Shown: in pieces, positions 1 through 7,899 of the stretch | Layout: every line of letters begins with the position of its first letter | Numbering within the stretch: the first letter of the stretch is position 1 | Source: Gemmatimonadota bacterium | GTDB lineage: Bacteria > JAAXHH01 | NCBI GenBank assembly: GCA_009841265.1 | Contig: VXMB01000007.1 | Coordinates: 372,001 to 436,000 of the forward strand | Length of the DNA stretch: 64,000 nucleotides | Direction of reading: 5' to 3' | The notes under the pieces: model-generated | Told to the model about the DNA's origin: nothing | Database searches by the model: none | The model's input: the letters and a program-made list of their open reading frames with translations, nothing else | Program-made: the position numbers and the translations under genes

Positions 1-399
1 GGCATCAAGATGTGCTATGCCTCGGTCACCAAGGGGACCTCCGCCCTCTATGCCGCGGCGCTGACGGCCGCCGAAGTCATGGGCCTGAGCGAGGAACTGC
101 TGGCGGAATTCTCCGAAAGCCAGTCACAGCGGCTCAAGGCGATGGGCGGCGTGAACAGCCTGTCGGCCAAGGCCTTCCGCTGGATCGGCGAAATGCAGGA
201 GATCGCGGCGACCTACGACCGGGCCGGGGTATCGCCCGGTTTTCACGAAGGCGCCGAGCACATCTTCCGCCTCATCGCCGAAAGTCCCATTGGCCACGAA
301 CGGCCCGAGACCGTGGACCGCAACCGCACCCTGGAGGAAACCGTGGCCATCTTTGCGGACGAGGCGCGGCGGCGGGCACGCGAATCCGGGAAAGGGTAA
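1..399 (+). CDS. NAD(P)-dependent oxidoreductase, DUF1932 C-terminal domain (5' partial)
   Basis: The gene runs in from the left edge; 132 residues remain before TAA at 397-399. The visible part starts GIKMCYASVTKGTSALY and is helical throughout. This matches the DUF1932 domain found at the C-terminus of 6-phosphogluconate-dehydrogenase-like or 3-hydroxyisobutyrate-dehydrogenase-like oxidoreductases, where the lysine and asparagine-rich helix contributes to the active site. The Rossmann NAD(P)-binding half lies outside the window, so cofactor and substrate cannot be judged. The next gene follows without a gap and may be translationally coupled. Confidence 0.8.
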   Translation, partial: GIKMCYASVTKGTSALYAAALTAAEVMGLSEELLAEFSESQSQRLKAMGGVNSLSAKAFRWIGEMQEIAATYDRAGVSPGFHEGAEHIFRLIAESPIGHERPETVDRNRTLEETVAIFADEARRRARESGKG

Positions 400-404
400 G
401 CGCC

Positions 405-2192
405 ATCCCTTCGATCCAGACCATTGGCATACCGGTCCGCAGCGTCAACTGGGTCCGGGTCTTCCCCACGCTGGACGGGGCCGGCCGGGACTGCCTGGTG
501 GCCGTGATGGGCCAGCAGGCGGCGGGATTCACCGTCGTGAAAATCGATCCGGCCACCGGCGCGACGTCCCAGGCGACTTCGCCCGATCCCACCGCCAACT
601 TTCCCACGGGCGCGTTGCGCACCCGCGACGGCCGGGTCTACGTCGGCGCCGCCTACGCCGGGCATCTCCACTGTTACAATCCCAAGACGGAACAGTTGGA
701 CGACCTGGGCGCCATCAACCTGCCCGACGATACCTTCCCCTGTAATATGGATGAAGATGAAAACGGCGTAATCTGGATCGGATGCTACGGGTCGGCCGGC
801 CTGACGAGCTACGACCCGACGTCCGGTGCGTTCACCCGCCACGGGCGGATGGACGGGACCGACATGTACTGCTATCCCTACGTGGGCGCCGGGGGAACGG
901 TCGCCTGCAACATCAGGATGACCCATCCGCACGTGGTGGTCTACGATCCAGTGTCGGGCAGGCGCGAGACCGTGGGACCCGTGGTGGTCACGGAGGACGG
1001 GGGATCGCTTAACCTGTACAGGGCGGCCGACGATCAACTCTACATCCGGTCGACCGCAGGCGATTTCAGACTGGACGGCTTCGAGGCCAAACCCGTTGCA
1101 GCCCTCCCCGACCCGGCGCCGCCGCTGACGATGTCCGACGGATCCACGGCGGATTTCGCGGACCGGGAAATCCAGATGTTCCGCGAGATGGCCATTACCC
1201 GGCCGGAATCCGGCGGGACGCGCACCCTGCCCGTAGCCTATGAATCCGCGGGAAGCGAGATCTTCCTGGTGCATCGCGGGCCCGACGACAACCTGTACGG
1301 CTCGAGTATCCTGCCGCTTCACTTCTTCCGCCATGATCCGTCCACCGGCGCTGTGGACGACCTGGGCATATGCACCACCGCCACCGGGGAAGCCTATTCC
1401 ATGGCAAACATGGACGGCAAGCTTTACATCTGTTCCTACCCGGGCGCCGTGCTGTCCGTCTACGATCCCGCCCGGCCCTATCATTTCGGGAAGGACACAG
1501 GCAGCAACCCCCGCGACCTAGGCCGCATGGACGAATTCTCCTATCGACCACGTTCCATGGTCGCAGGTCCCCTGGGCCGGGTGTGGACGGCCTCCGTACC
1601 GAACTACGGCATGTGGGGAGGACCGTTGTCCTGGTACGATCCGGTCGCGGATGCGTTCGGTACCTATCGCGATATCGCCGGGGAAGCCAGTTGCTGGTCA
1701 CTGGCCTGGCTGGAGGCCCATGGCCTGCTGGCCATCGGGACGACGATCGACGGCGGCACCGGCACGCAGCCGCGCGTAGACCAGGCGTCGCTGTTCCTCT
1801 GGGATTACGAGAAGGAGGAAAAGGTGTGGGAAGGCCGGCTTCCGGTAGAGGTTACGGCCGTCGACGCGCTGGCCGTCATGGACGGCGGCCTGCTATGCGG
1901 GACGGCCCGCGCGGGATCCGGGTCCATCCTCTTCGTTTTCGATGCAGGTGACCGGCGGTTTGCGCACCTGGCTCCCCTGCCGGGCGGCCGGTCGCTGGAG
2001 GGCGGCCTCCAGACCGGTCCTGATGGCGGGATATACGGATTTACGACCGAATGTTTCTACCGTTTCGATGCCGCCGCCGGCGTCGTGACCACGATTCACG
2101 AAGCGCCGTCCGCCTTCCAGAATCCCGGTCCGATGTACGGGGACGGTGTCTACTTCACAAAGAAACACGAGCTGAAGAAACTGGTGTTCTGA
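405..2192 (+). CDS. Beta-propeller protein (YncE/streptogramin-lyase/SMP-30-like repeats)
   Basis: About 595 residues made of repeating beta-propeller blades. Recurrent units resemble 'YDPxxGxxxxLG' and 'DExGxIWIGxY', for example CYNPKTEQLDDLG, SYDPTSGAFTRHG, HDPSTGAVDDLG and YDPARPYHFG. Such propellers bind or process small molecules, or act as lactonase/lyase scaffolds; no catalytic set is evident. No signal peptide is visible. The true start is unclear: the frame has no ATG, GTG or TTG until about 498-507, yet blade-like coding begins near 420. Position 405 (ATC) is given as a working start 9 nt after the purine-rich GGGAAAGGG; GTA at 396, overlapping the upstream TAA, is the other option. 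It probably forms an operon with the upstream dehydrogenase. Confidence 0.7.
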   Translation: MPSIQTIGIPVRSVNWVRVFPTLDGAGRDCLVAVMGQQAAGFTVVKIDPATGATSQATSPDPTANFPTGALRTRDGRVYVGAAYAGHLHCYNPKTEQLDDLGAINLPDDTFPCNMDEDENGVIWIGCYGSAGLTSYDPTSGAFTRHGRMDGTDMYCYPYVGAGGTVACNIRMTHPHVVVYDPVSGRRETVGPVVVTEDGGSLNLYRAADDQLYIRSTAGDFRLDGFEAKPVAALPDPAPPLTMSDGSTADFADREIQMFREMAITRPESGGTRTLPVAYESAGSEIFLVHRGPDDNLYGSSILPLHFFRHDPSTGAVDDLGICTTATGEAYSMANMDGKLYICSYPGAVLSVYDPARPYHFGKDTGSNPRDLGRMDEFSYRPRSMVAGPLGRVWTASVPNYGMWGGPLSWYDPVADAFGTYRDIAGEASCWSLAWLEAHGLLAIGTTIDGGTGTQPRVDQASLFLWDYEKEEKVWEGRLPVEVTAVDALAVMDGGLLCGTARAGSGSILFVFDAGDRRFAHLAPLPGGRSLEGGLQTGPDGGIYGFTTECFYRFDAAAGVVTTIHEAPSAFQNPGPMYGDGVYFTKKHELKKLVF

Positions 2193-2389
2193 AAAACGAA
2201 GGATCGTAGTTACCACGACGCAAAGGTAGAGGATGCAAACTGAAGAGATAAAGTGTATAAACTATTGAAAATATGAATCATAAGTATAGTACTCCACGCC
2301 GTACAATGACCTTGACAGATTCGGCCGCATACGGTAACTATGCATTGGCTTTTGTTGAGCATCGCCAACCAATCACAAGGATCCGTCAG

Positions 2390-3385
2390 ATGAGATACCC
2401 ATACAGGTCGTGGAAAAGGTCAATGTTTCTTGCCGGTCTGGTCTCGCTGTTGCTGATCCGGCCGGACCCGGTCGCCGCGCTGGATGCCCCGCAATCCTGG
2501 GAACTGCGTAAATCCACGATTATCGACCTGCCGCGGTCCCATCCCGCAGCGTCTTACCTGCCCGACCTGATCAAGCGTCTCGCGTCCGGACAGGGCGGAG
2601 GATCGCCCGTGTCCGAGGTGGAATTCCTGGCCCTGTTCGACCGGCCCGAAAGCCGTACGGTCTACAACAACCAACTGATCAAGGTGGCCACGCCCCGGAG
2701 CGTCGCGATTCAGAACAAGGCCCACGAGGATTTCTCGCGCGTCTTCCTGACGGAAAAGCGGGTGAAGCGGGGTGTTGCGTTCCTCGAAGAGAAGAAAAAC
2801 CTGCTGGACCGGGCGGAGAGGACCTACGGTGTGGCCCCGAAGGACATCGTGTCCATCCTGATGTGGGAATCCGGCCTGGGCGAGTTCACGGGAAACTACC
2901 GCGTGTTCAATGTCCTGGTCGCCCAGTTGTTGTACCTGGAGGAAGCCCAGCAGGCCGCCGTGCGACGCATTACAGCCGGGGGTGAAGCCGATCCGCTCGC
3001 CTCGTCCTCGGTAGCCGAAAGACAGCGGGAACGATTTGCGAAAATCCGCCGCAGGTGCGTCGGCAACCTGGTGGCGCTCCTTCGCCATAGCAAGGCCACC
3101 GGCGTGGACCCACTTTCGCTCCACGGTTCCTGGGCCGGCGCCATTGGGTATCCCCAGTTCATGCCGGCCAGCATGCCCCATGCCGCCGATGGAGACGGGG
3201 ACGGCGAAATCAACCTGCATTCGTGGCCCGATGCCATCATGAGCGTGGCCAAGTATCTCAACGAACGGGGCAAGTACGGCACAGCCGATGCCGCACGCCG
3301 CAGGGCCATCTTCAGCTACAACCCCATCGATTCCTACGTAAACGGCGTGATCAAGTACGCCGAAGCCATCTCGAAGGCGCGCTGA
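2390..3385 (+). CDS. mltB: Lytic murein transglycosylase, MltB/SLT_2 family
   Basis: Product of 331 residues that cleaves the beta-1,4 MurNAc-GlcNAc bond of peptidoglycan in the periplasm, releasing 1,6-anhydro products. ATG 2390 has an AAGGA Shine-Dalgarno and gives a signal peptide (positive MRYPYRSWKRS, then a hydrophobic core ending near VAALDA). An upstream ATG at 2273 would bury this signal and overlap a weak promoter-like TTGACA at 2312. The catalytic glutamate is expected at E160 in MWESGLGEFTG. Downstream GAIGYPQFMPAS and the DGDGDGEINLHSWPDAIMSVA stretch, with its calcium-loop-like acidic run, are typical of MltB. No lipobox is seen, so it is probably soluble periplasmic. It is flanked by unrelated genes. 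Confidence 0.9.
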   Translation: MRYPYRSWKRSMFLAGLVSLLLIRPDPVAALDAPQSWELRKSTIIDLPRSHPAASYLPDLIKRLASGQGGGSPVSEVEFLALFDRPESRTVYNNQLIKVATPRSVAIQNKAHEDFSRVFLTEKRVKRGVAFLEEKKNLLDRAERTYGVAPKDIVSILMWESGLGEFTGNYRVFNVLVAQLLYLEEAQQAAVRRITAGGEADPLASSSVAERQRERFAKIRRRCVGNLVALLRHSKATGVDPLSLHGSWAGAIGYPQFMPASMPHAADGDGDGEINLHSWPDAIMSVAKYLNERGKYGTADAARRRAIFSYNPIDSYVNGVIKYAEAISKAR

Positions 3386-3518
3386 AAACAGCCCCTTCCT
3401 GCGATTAGCCAAGACCTACCCGGAAAGGCCGCGCCGGAAACCCGGTAAACTCACCTGGGCCAATGCCGACCCGCCTCTACTTGAACCCAGGGGCGTTGTC
3501 GAAAAAGGCGGTCAGCCC

Positions 3519-4001
3519 ATGACCATGCACGACGACATCGATCCAGCCCTGGATCTCGTCCTTGAGCGCCACATCCCGGACGTCACGCCTGCCCAGCTAT
3601 GGCGAGCCTGGACCGAGCCCGAGACGTTAAAGCGATGGTTCACGCCGAAGCCGTGGGAGACGACGGCCTGTGAAATCGATCTGCGGCCCGGCGGCGCCTT
3701 CGGCACGACTATGCGCTCACCCGAAGGCGAAGAGGTATCGGGCACAGGGTGCTATCTGGAGATCGTCGAGCACCGGAGGCTCGTATGGACCGATGCACTG
3801 GAGCCAGGCTATCGTCCGGGTGCGTCACCGTTCATGACGGCCATCATCACGATGGCGCCCGAAGGCGACGGTACGCGCTATCGTGCGCTTGTACGGCATC
3901 ACGACGAAACCGCACGCCAAAAGCACGAGGAAATGGGGTTTTTTACAGGCTGGGGAACGGCACTCGATCAACTCGTTGAGCACGCGCGGAAACTTGACTG
4001 A
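3519..4001 (+). CDS. SRPBCC/AHSA1 (Aha1 C-terminal-like) domain protein
   Basis: A 160-residue single-domain protein with the AHSA1 signature: VLERHIPDVTPAQLWRAWTEPETLKRWFTP near the N-terminus, a central RPGGAF hairpin, and FFTGWGTALDQLVEHA in the C-terminal helix. These helix-grip proteins form a hydrophobic cavity and are often uncharacterised or involved in stress tolerance or ligand binding. ATG 3519 is preceded by AAAGGCGG at suitable spacing. It is transcribed convergently with the isomerase-like gene after it. No operon partner. Confidence 0.85.
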   Translation: MTMHDDIDPALDLVLERHIPDVTPAQLWRAWTEPETLKRWFTPKPWETTACEIDLRPGGAFGTTMRSPEGEEVSGTGCYLEIVEHRRLVWTDALEPGYRPGASPFMTAIITMAPEGDGTRYRALVRHHDETARQKHEEMGFFTGWGTALDQLVEHARKLD

Positions 4002-4027
4002 CGAGTTCTCCAGGCCAAGATCCGTAT

Positions 4028-4819
4028 CTACAGGGCGATGATCTGCCGGATGCGCTCGGCGGTCTGACTCATTTTGTCGTCGTCGCCGCCGACCTCGCTC
4101 ACCAGGGCTCCGTCGAAACTGATGCCGCGCAGTTCGGCCATGACCGCAGGCCAATCGGTGTCGCCATCTATCAACTGGACCCAGGCGCCTTCCCCGCGCC
4201 GGAAGTCCTTCACGTGCACCTTGAAGATCCGGCGACCCAGTTCCCTGATCCACATGTCGGGGTAGCCGTAGAGGATCATGTTGGCGGTGTCCAGGTAGAT
4301 CCCGACGGCGGGCGATCCTACCTCGTCAACGAGCTGGCGGGCTTCCCGGGGACTCAGCATGAACTGGTTCCACACGTTCTCGATGCCGATCCGTGTGCCG
4401 CGACGTTCCGCCTCGGGCGCGAGATCACGCAGGGCGTCGCGAAAGTTGTCCCAGGTCGTCCCGTAGGAACTCGCCGGATCGAGCGCTCCGGGATGCAGGA
4501 GGAGGGCGTCTACACTCAGGATCTCGGCGATTTCGAAGCCGCGCTCGAGGATGGCAACCCGCTTCGCCCGTTCTTCCGCGGACGGCGACAACAGGGATCC
4601 GGCATTACTGCGGATGGCGATCATGGAACACAGTTCGAGTCCATGATCCCTGCAGGCCTCCCCCACGGCGGCAATCTCCGAGGTAGAGGCGTCTATGTCC
4701 GGTGAACCCTGGTCGGAGAAAACCAGTTCGATGGCCTCGTAGCCCAGATCCCGGGCCTTCGAGAGATCCGCTTCGAGATCCTGGCGGGCGAGACAGAGTT
4801 GCGTGATGCCTGGCTTCAT
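4028..4819 (-). CDS. Sugar phosphate isomerase/epimerase (xylose-isomerase-like TIM barrel)
   Basis: Product of 263 residues with the AP-endonuclease-2-type TIM barrel: an early LGYEAIELVFSD strand, LLLHPGALDP, RIGIENVWNQFML, VGIYLDTANMILYGYP and a late FKVHVKDFRRG strand. Glu, Asp and His residues at the strand ends (IEN, LDTAN, HVKD, SEVGG) are the usual divalent metal ligands. Substrate is unknown; the family includes hexulose-6-phosphate epimerases and inosose isomerases. The start at 4819 is chosen because AAGGAG lies 9 nt upstream on the minus strand; a longer frame to 4852 lacks this. It is divergent from the selenoprotein-like gene at 4969. Confidence 0.88.
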   Translation of the reverse strand: MKPGITQLCLARQDLEADLSKARDLGYEAIELVFSDQGSPDIDASTSEIAAVGEACRDHGLELCSMIAIRSNAGSLLSPSAEERAKRVAILERGFEIAEILSVDALLLHPGALDPASSYGTTWDNFRDALRDLAPEAERRGTRIGIENVWNQFMLSPREARQLVDEVGSPAVGIYLDTANMILYGYPDMWIRELGRRIFKVHVKDFRRGEGAWVQLIDGDTDWPAVMAELRGISFDGALVSEVGGDDDKMSQTAERIRQIIAL

Positions 4820-4885
4820 GGGGAGGCGGCTCCTTGGAATCGTTGCGGGCACATGAATTCGTTGCGGACGGCGGTAATTTTGAAG

Positions 4886-4914
4886 TTAACAGTCGTGTCG
4901 GGGTAGGTTATATT
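4886..4914 (+). promoter_or_regulatory. Sigma70-type promoter for the UGA-containing redoxin
   Basis: TTAACA at 4886-4891 and TATATT at 4909-4914 are separated by 17 bp, 55 bp upstream of the ATG at 4969. The match to the housekeeping consensus is good and it sits in an AT-rich patch between two divergent genes. It supports the view that the redoxin gene is expressed rather than decayed. Confidence 0.55.
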
Positions 4915-4968
4915 ATAAGTAACAAAACGCAAGCGAATTGCGCTGCATCTGAAACGAGGAGGAAGACC

Positions 4969-5544
4969 ATGATTCATACACTGGCGCGGTGGTGCTTCGC
5001 CCTGGCCCTGGTCGGCCTGGTGGCGGAGTCCGCCGACGCACAACCCCGTAACCTGGCGCCGAGGCTGAGTGAGGCCGCACCGGAGTTCAGCCTGCAGGAC
5101 GTCAACGGCGAAACCGTCAACTTCGCCGATTACAAGGGCAGCAAGAACCTGCTTGTGGTCGTCGACCGCGGCTGGATAGGCTACTGGTGACCCCTTTGCT
5201 TACGGCAACTGGGGCAGTTGCAATCCGATTACGAACGCATAGCGGCACTCGACACCGAATTACTCTTCATCAATCCCGAAGACCTCGACCAGACCAGGGA
5301 CTTCGTCGCCAAGTCGAAAGTCACGCGGGAGGCGCTTTCCTTCCGCGTTCTCGCCGACCCGGACCGGGCCATTCCCACCAAGTTCAAGATCCAGAAGTCG
5401 ACCGACAAGGGAACGGAAGTCATTCCCACGGCCTTCATCATCGACAAGGAAGGCGTCCTTCGGTTCAAGTACGTGGGTTCGGATCCCTTCGACCGGCCGT
5501 CGACCGACAGCCTGGTGGAGATCCTGGGTATGATCGAAGGGTAG
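4969..5544 (+). CDS. Secreted AhpC/TSA-like redoxin with in-frame UGA (predicted selenoprotein, UxxC)
   Basis: A 191-residue thioredoxin-fold protein if the TGA at 5188-5190 is read through as residue 74. ATG 4969 has a strong GAGGAGG Shine-Dalgarno. Residues 1-24 form a signal peptide ending SADA, so it acts outside the cytoplasm. The redoxin core is APEFSLQDVNGETVNF, LLVVVDRGWIGYW, then the UGA, then PLCLRQLGQLQSDY, ILVIPTAF-like cis-Pro region (EVIPTAFIIDKEG) and a final helix. In family members this spot reads W-C-P-x-C-xx-QL, so UGA falls exactly on the catalytic cysteine and gives U-P-L-C. Cys77 is the only cysteine downstream. Reading frame and family similarity continue unbroken after the UGA, and a SECIS-like hairpin follows. 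A nonsense mutation in a Cys gene is the alternative, but UGA at this one codon favours selenocysteine. Confidence 0.8.
5205..5221 (+). promoter_or_regulatory. Putative bacterial SECIS hairpin
   Basis: GCAACTG (5205-5211) pairs perfectly with CAGTTGC (5215-5221) around a GGG loop (5212-5214). The loop guanines begin 22 nt after the last base of the UGA. Bacterial SECIS elements lie directly downstream of the UGA inside the coding region, and bind SelB through loop guanines at about this distance. Position and loop content were read by eye; no folding program was run. Confidence 0.6.
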
Positions 5545-5607
5545 TAAGTCGGTTTTGAAGTCGAGATGAAGTTAGATTGAGGTAGAGTTTACGAAGCGAA
5601 GTTGACG

Positions 5608-6027
5608 TCAGGACACCAGATTCCTGATTTCGTCGGATACGAATTCGACCAGGATCTGGGTTTCCAGCCAGACTTCGTAGAGCGGTCCGCCCAGCCTCGG
5701 CCGAAAGCGGTGGTGAAGTCCATGCGATTCCGCCACCGCTTTCAAATGGTCGAGGCTTTGCTGCGTTTCAAGCAGAAAATGGGTCGAATTGAAATTCTGT
5801 ACCTCTTCAACCGGTCTGAATTCCGCGGCGTGTTCCCCGGGGCAGAGCAGGTAGTTGTTCGGGATAAACTCGATCATCTCGCCGGACTGACGGTCCCAGG
5901 CGCATACCCAGGCACCTTCCATGGTCCTCGATGTGAATGGATATACTGATCCATCCGTCAATTCTGCCAGAACCCTCGCTGCCCTTTCGGGGTTTGATGC
6001 CGTAATGGAAAGGTGTTTGATCTTCAT
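5608..6027 (-). CDS. VOC-family (glyoxalase-like) protein
   Basis: A 139-residue single-domain protein. It begins MKIKHLSITASNPERAARVLAELT, the typical first beta-strand and helix of the vicinal-oxygen-chelate fold, where the early His is a metal ligand. It continues with AWDRQSGEMIEFIPNN and ends with a second half-repeat containing HFLLETQQSL and YEVWLETQILVEFV. The metal-binding pattern is incomplete to the eye, so enzymatic activity is unproven. It is convergent with the redoxin gene and upstream of the MazG-like gene on the same strand. Confidence 0.7.
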   Translation of the reverse strand: MKIKHLSITASNPERAARVLAELTDGSVYPFTSRTMEGAWVCAWDRQSGEMIEFIPNNYLLCPGEHAAEFRPVEEVQNFNSTHFLLETQQSLDHLKAVAESHGLHHRFRPRLGGPLYEVWLETQILVEFVSDEIRNLVS

Positions 6028-6083
6028 ATGGCGATGCGACTCTATATGGGTGTGTAATCTGCAGAACGCTCACAAGCGTTGCG

Positions 6084-6407
6084 TTATTCACGCGGTTCAG
6101 TATGGATAAGGAAGACCTTCGTTTCAAATCCTCCTCTTTTCTCCTTCTTCGCGTTTCTCATTTTCTCGAGTTGTATCGGATCAATTCCCATTCGAGACGC
6201 AATAGCGTATACCACCTCCAGGATATCAACTAATTCCTCGGCGTCATTGGAAGTGTTGAATTCCCCGACTTCCTCCACAAGTTTGCGTCTGAGTTCATGA
6301 ATATACTCGGCCCTGTCGAGAACTCGGGTCGTCGGACGATCGCCCGCAGCAGCAATGATATCGGGAATCCTGTCCCGCACAAGCTTGTTGTGGTCAACTC
6401 GTTTCAT
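6084..6407 (-). CDS. MazG/phosphoribosyl-ATP pyrophosphohydrolase-like protein
   Basis: A 107-residue all-alpha protein starting MKRVDHNKLVRDRIPDIIAAAG, then LRRKLVEEVGEFNTSNDAEELVDILEVVYAIA. The EExxE...ExxD arrangement (EEVGEF...EELVDIL) matches the magnesium-binding helices of the all-alpha NTP pyrophosphatase superfamily. Such stand-alone KLVRDRIPE proteins are common and mostly uncharacterised house-cleaning or phage-associated NTPases. The start at 6407 follows GGAGGG by 7 nt; an ATG 15 nt earlier lacks a site. It may be co-transcribed with the upstream minus-strand genes. Confidence 0.85.
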   Translation of the reverse strand: MKRVDHNKLVRDRIPDIIAAAGDRPTTRVLDRAEYIHELRRKLVEEVGEFNTSNDAEELVDILEVVYAIASRMGIDPIQLEKMRNAKKEKRGGFETKVFLIHTEPRE

Positions 6408-6432
6408 TGCTGCACCCTCCACGGCGTAATTG

Positions 6433-6816
6433 TCAAAACCGAACCTGGCCTGCAGGTGTCACGTCTGCGAAGTCACCGAGGATATCATTATAGTGAGCGA
6501 TAATCTGCTCTGCTGTAAGTACATCGGAATCGAAAGTACTGTGTCCATCCTTGACTAGCGTTATCGAATATCCCGCAATACGAGCATGATGGCAGGTCGA
6601 GCTGATACAGTTCTCGGTTTGAACGCCCGTAATGATTAACCTGCCGATCTCCTTTTCATTCAAAATAGATGCTAACTGAGTTTCGCAAAACGCATCCGGA
6701 GTTCGTTTCTGAACGACGATATCTCCCTTCTGCGGGAAAACCCGTTCGTGCATATGCCATCCTGGTGAATCCGTCTGATCCGGGTCGCCTGGATTACCGT
6801 TGTGTACGTTGCCCAA
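6433..6816 (-). pseudogene. Isochorismatase-family cysteine hydrolase, 5' truncated
   Basis: The 127-residue frame holds the middle and end of an isochorismatase-like hydrolase: the RVFPQKGDIVVQKRTPDAF lysine-containing segment, and RLIITGVQTENCISSTCHHA with the nucleophilic cysteine in the ENC motif. The N-terminal 45 or so residues with the first strand and catalytic Asp (IDMQ-type motif) are missing. The only start is a TTG at 6816 with no good Shine-Dalgarno. It lies 9 nt after, and in the same frame as, the stop of the gene at 6826, so a deletion probably joined the remnant to that gene's end. Activity is unlikely without the catalytic Asp. Confidence 0.65.
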
Positions 6817-6825
6817 TGTCGTTTC

Positions 6826-7752
6826 CTATATGCATTCCACGATGCGGTCTTCAATCTCAGCCAGTTCTTCGAATTGCCCTACCGTGCTTTTCCAGTCTTC
6901 CTGCGTGGCATAGTACTGCGCCAGTCCGTATGACTCGGCTTTTTTAACCAACCATTCCGCGGTTTCAGCCTGGTCTGCCGACTTCATGAAATCGGCCGCA
7001 TCGAGGCAACGACGGGCACCCATCGGCAGGACGAAGTGGACCAGCATGGCGGCGAATCCTTTGGGCGGTATACCGCGGATCACCTCGGCGGCCATCCGGA
7101 ACGCCTGCGAACCTCCAAAAAAGACCGGACCGGAGGGGGCGGCATGAATCAGTTCTCGTGCGTTTTCCAGCGTAGCCTTCTGCATGTCTTCGGTCGAAAC
7201 CGGGCGATCTTCCCGGAAATCGCCGCGCAGGGTGTATGCACTTGTTGCGTAGCCTAGATCAGTGGCATTCCACGCACGCAAAAGGTCATCGATCGGCAGT
7301 ACCGCGAATGGATAGCATTGCGGGTCATGCACCTGCACACGGTCGCCTTCGAGTTTCAGAGCTATAATGAAATGGTCTCCGCCACGTTTCAGCCGGTGAT
7401 TCGGGTCATAGGGCAGGAAACCCAGGTCCAGGGGACCAAGCAGTACGGGTCCGTTCTTCAGGTTAGCTTTTAATGCTTCAAGAGCCGATTCAACATCGTC
7501 ACCCTCCCACAGTGTACACGTCCAACCCAGAATGCTGAGCGCACGGGACATCCCGCTGTTTGGATTCAGGTCGGCGTGGCTTGGGAAGAACAGTGGAGTA
7601 TCAAACTGCAGGAACAGCGCGCCGAACGGCATACCCGTCATGCATTCCAACAGGCCGGGTTCCGGAAGATCGGCCATGCCGGCGTGCTGCAGACACATGT
7701 GAAGGCTGTTGCTGTAACAGTAATGGCTGTTCCCGGTATAAGCGATGTGCAT
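6826..7752 (-). CDS. BtrH N-terminal-domain (C39-peptidase-like) protein
   Basis: A 308-residue cytoplasmic protein. The N-terminus (MHIAYTGNSHYCYSNSLHMCL) carries a cysteine in a YCYSNSL motif, and GGDHFIIALKLEGDRVQVHDP supplies a His and an Asp, as in the papain-like fold of BtrH, the acyl-transferase of butirosin biosynthesis, and related domains. The C-terminal half is helical. No biosynthetic cluster surrounds it, so its substrate is unknown. ATG 7752 has GAGGA upstream, and an AT-rich promoter lies at 7829-7857. Confidence 0.6.
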   Translation of the reverse strand: MHIAYTGNSHYCYSNSLHMCLQHAGMADLPEPGLLECMTGMPFGALFLQFDTPLFFPSHADLNPNSGMSRALSILGWTCTLWEGDDVESALEALKANLKNGPVLLGPLDLGFLPYDPNHRLKRGGDHFIIALKLEGDRVQVHDPQCYPFAVLPIDDLLRAWNATDLGYATSAYTLRGDFREDRPVSTEDMQKATLENARELIHAAPSGPVFFGGSQAFRMAAEVIRGIPPKGFAAMLVHFVLPMGARRCLDAADFMKSADQAETAEWLVKKAESYGLAQYYATQEDWKSTVGQFEELAEIEDRIVECI

Positions 7753-7828
7753 GTGCTGATCCTCTCGTCAAATATCGCAATGGACCGAAGAAACCCTCAT
7801 TGTTTAAATGGGGTTCATTCAGATCATT

Positions 7829-7857
7829 ATACTATATATTTGTTTAGTATATGTCAA
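7829..7857 (-). promoter_or_regulatory. Promoter of the BtrH-like gene
   Basis: On the minus strand TTGACA (7857-7852) is followed after 17 bp by TAGTAT (7834-7829), with an alternative TATAAT 3 bp further on. The surrounding 50 bp are very AT-rich compared with the GC-rich genes on both sides. It would serve the genes running left from 7752. Confidence 0.5.
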
Positions 7858-7899
7858 GAAATACGAGAGGAAACTTCCAGGTTTTTGCAGAAAAAACAT

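Noticed and set aside
2273..2389. Upstream start for the lytic transglycosylase
   Set aside because: It would add 39 polar residues before a normal signal peptide, lacks a Shine-Dalgarno, and includes a promoter-like TTGACA.
5187..5558. Apparent frameshift splitting the redoxin gene into two reading frames
   Set aside because: The codons before and after TGA 5188 are in the same frame (both start at positions equal to 1 mod 3), so there is no frameshift, only one in-frame TGA.
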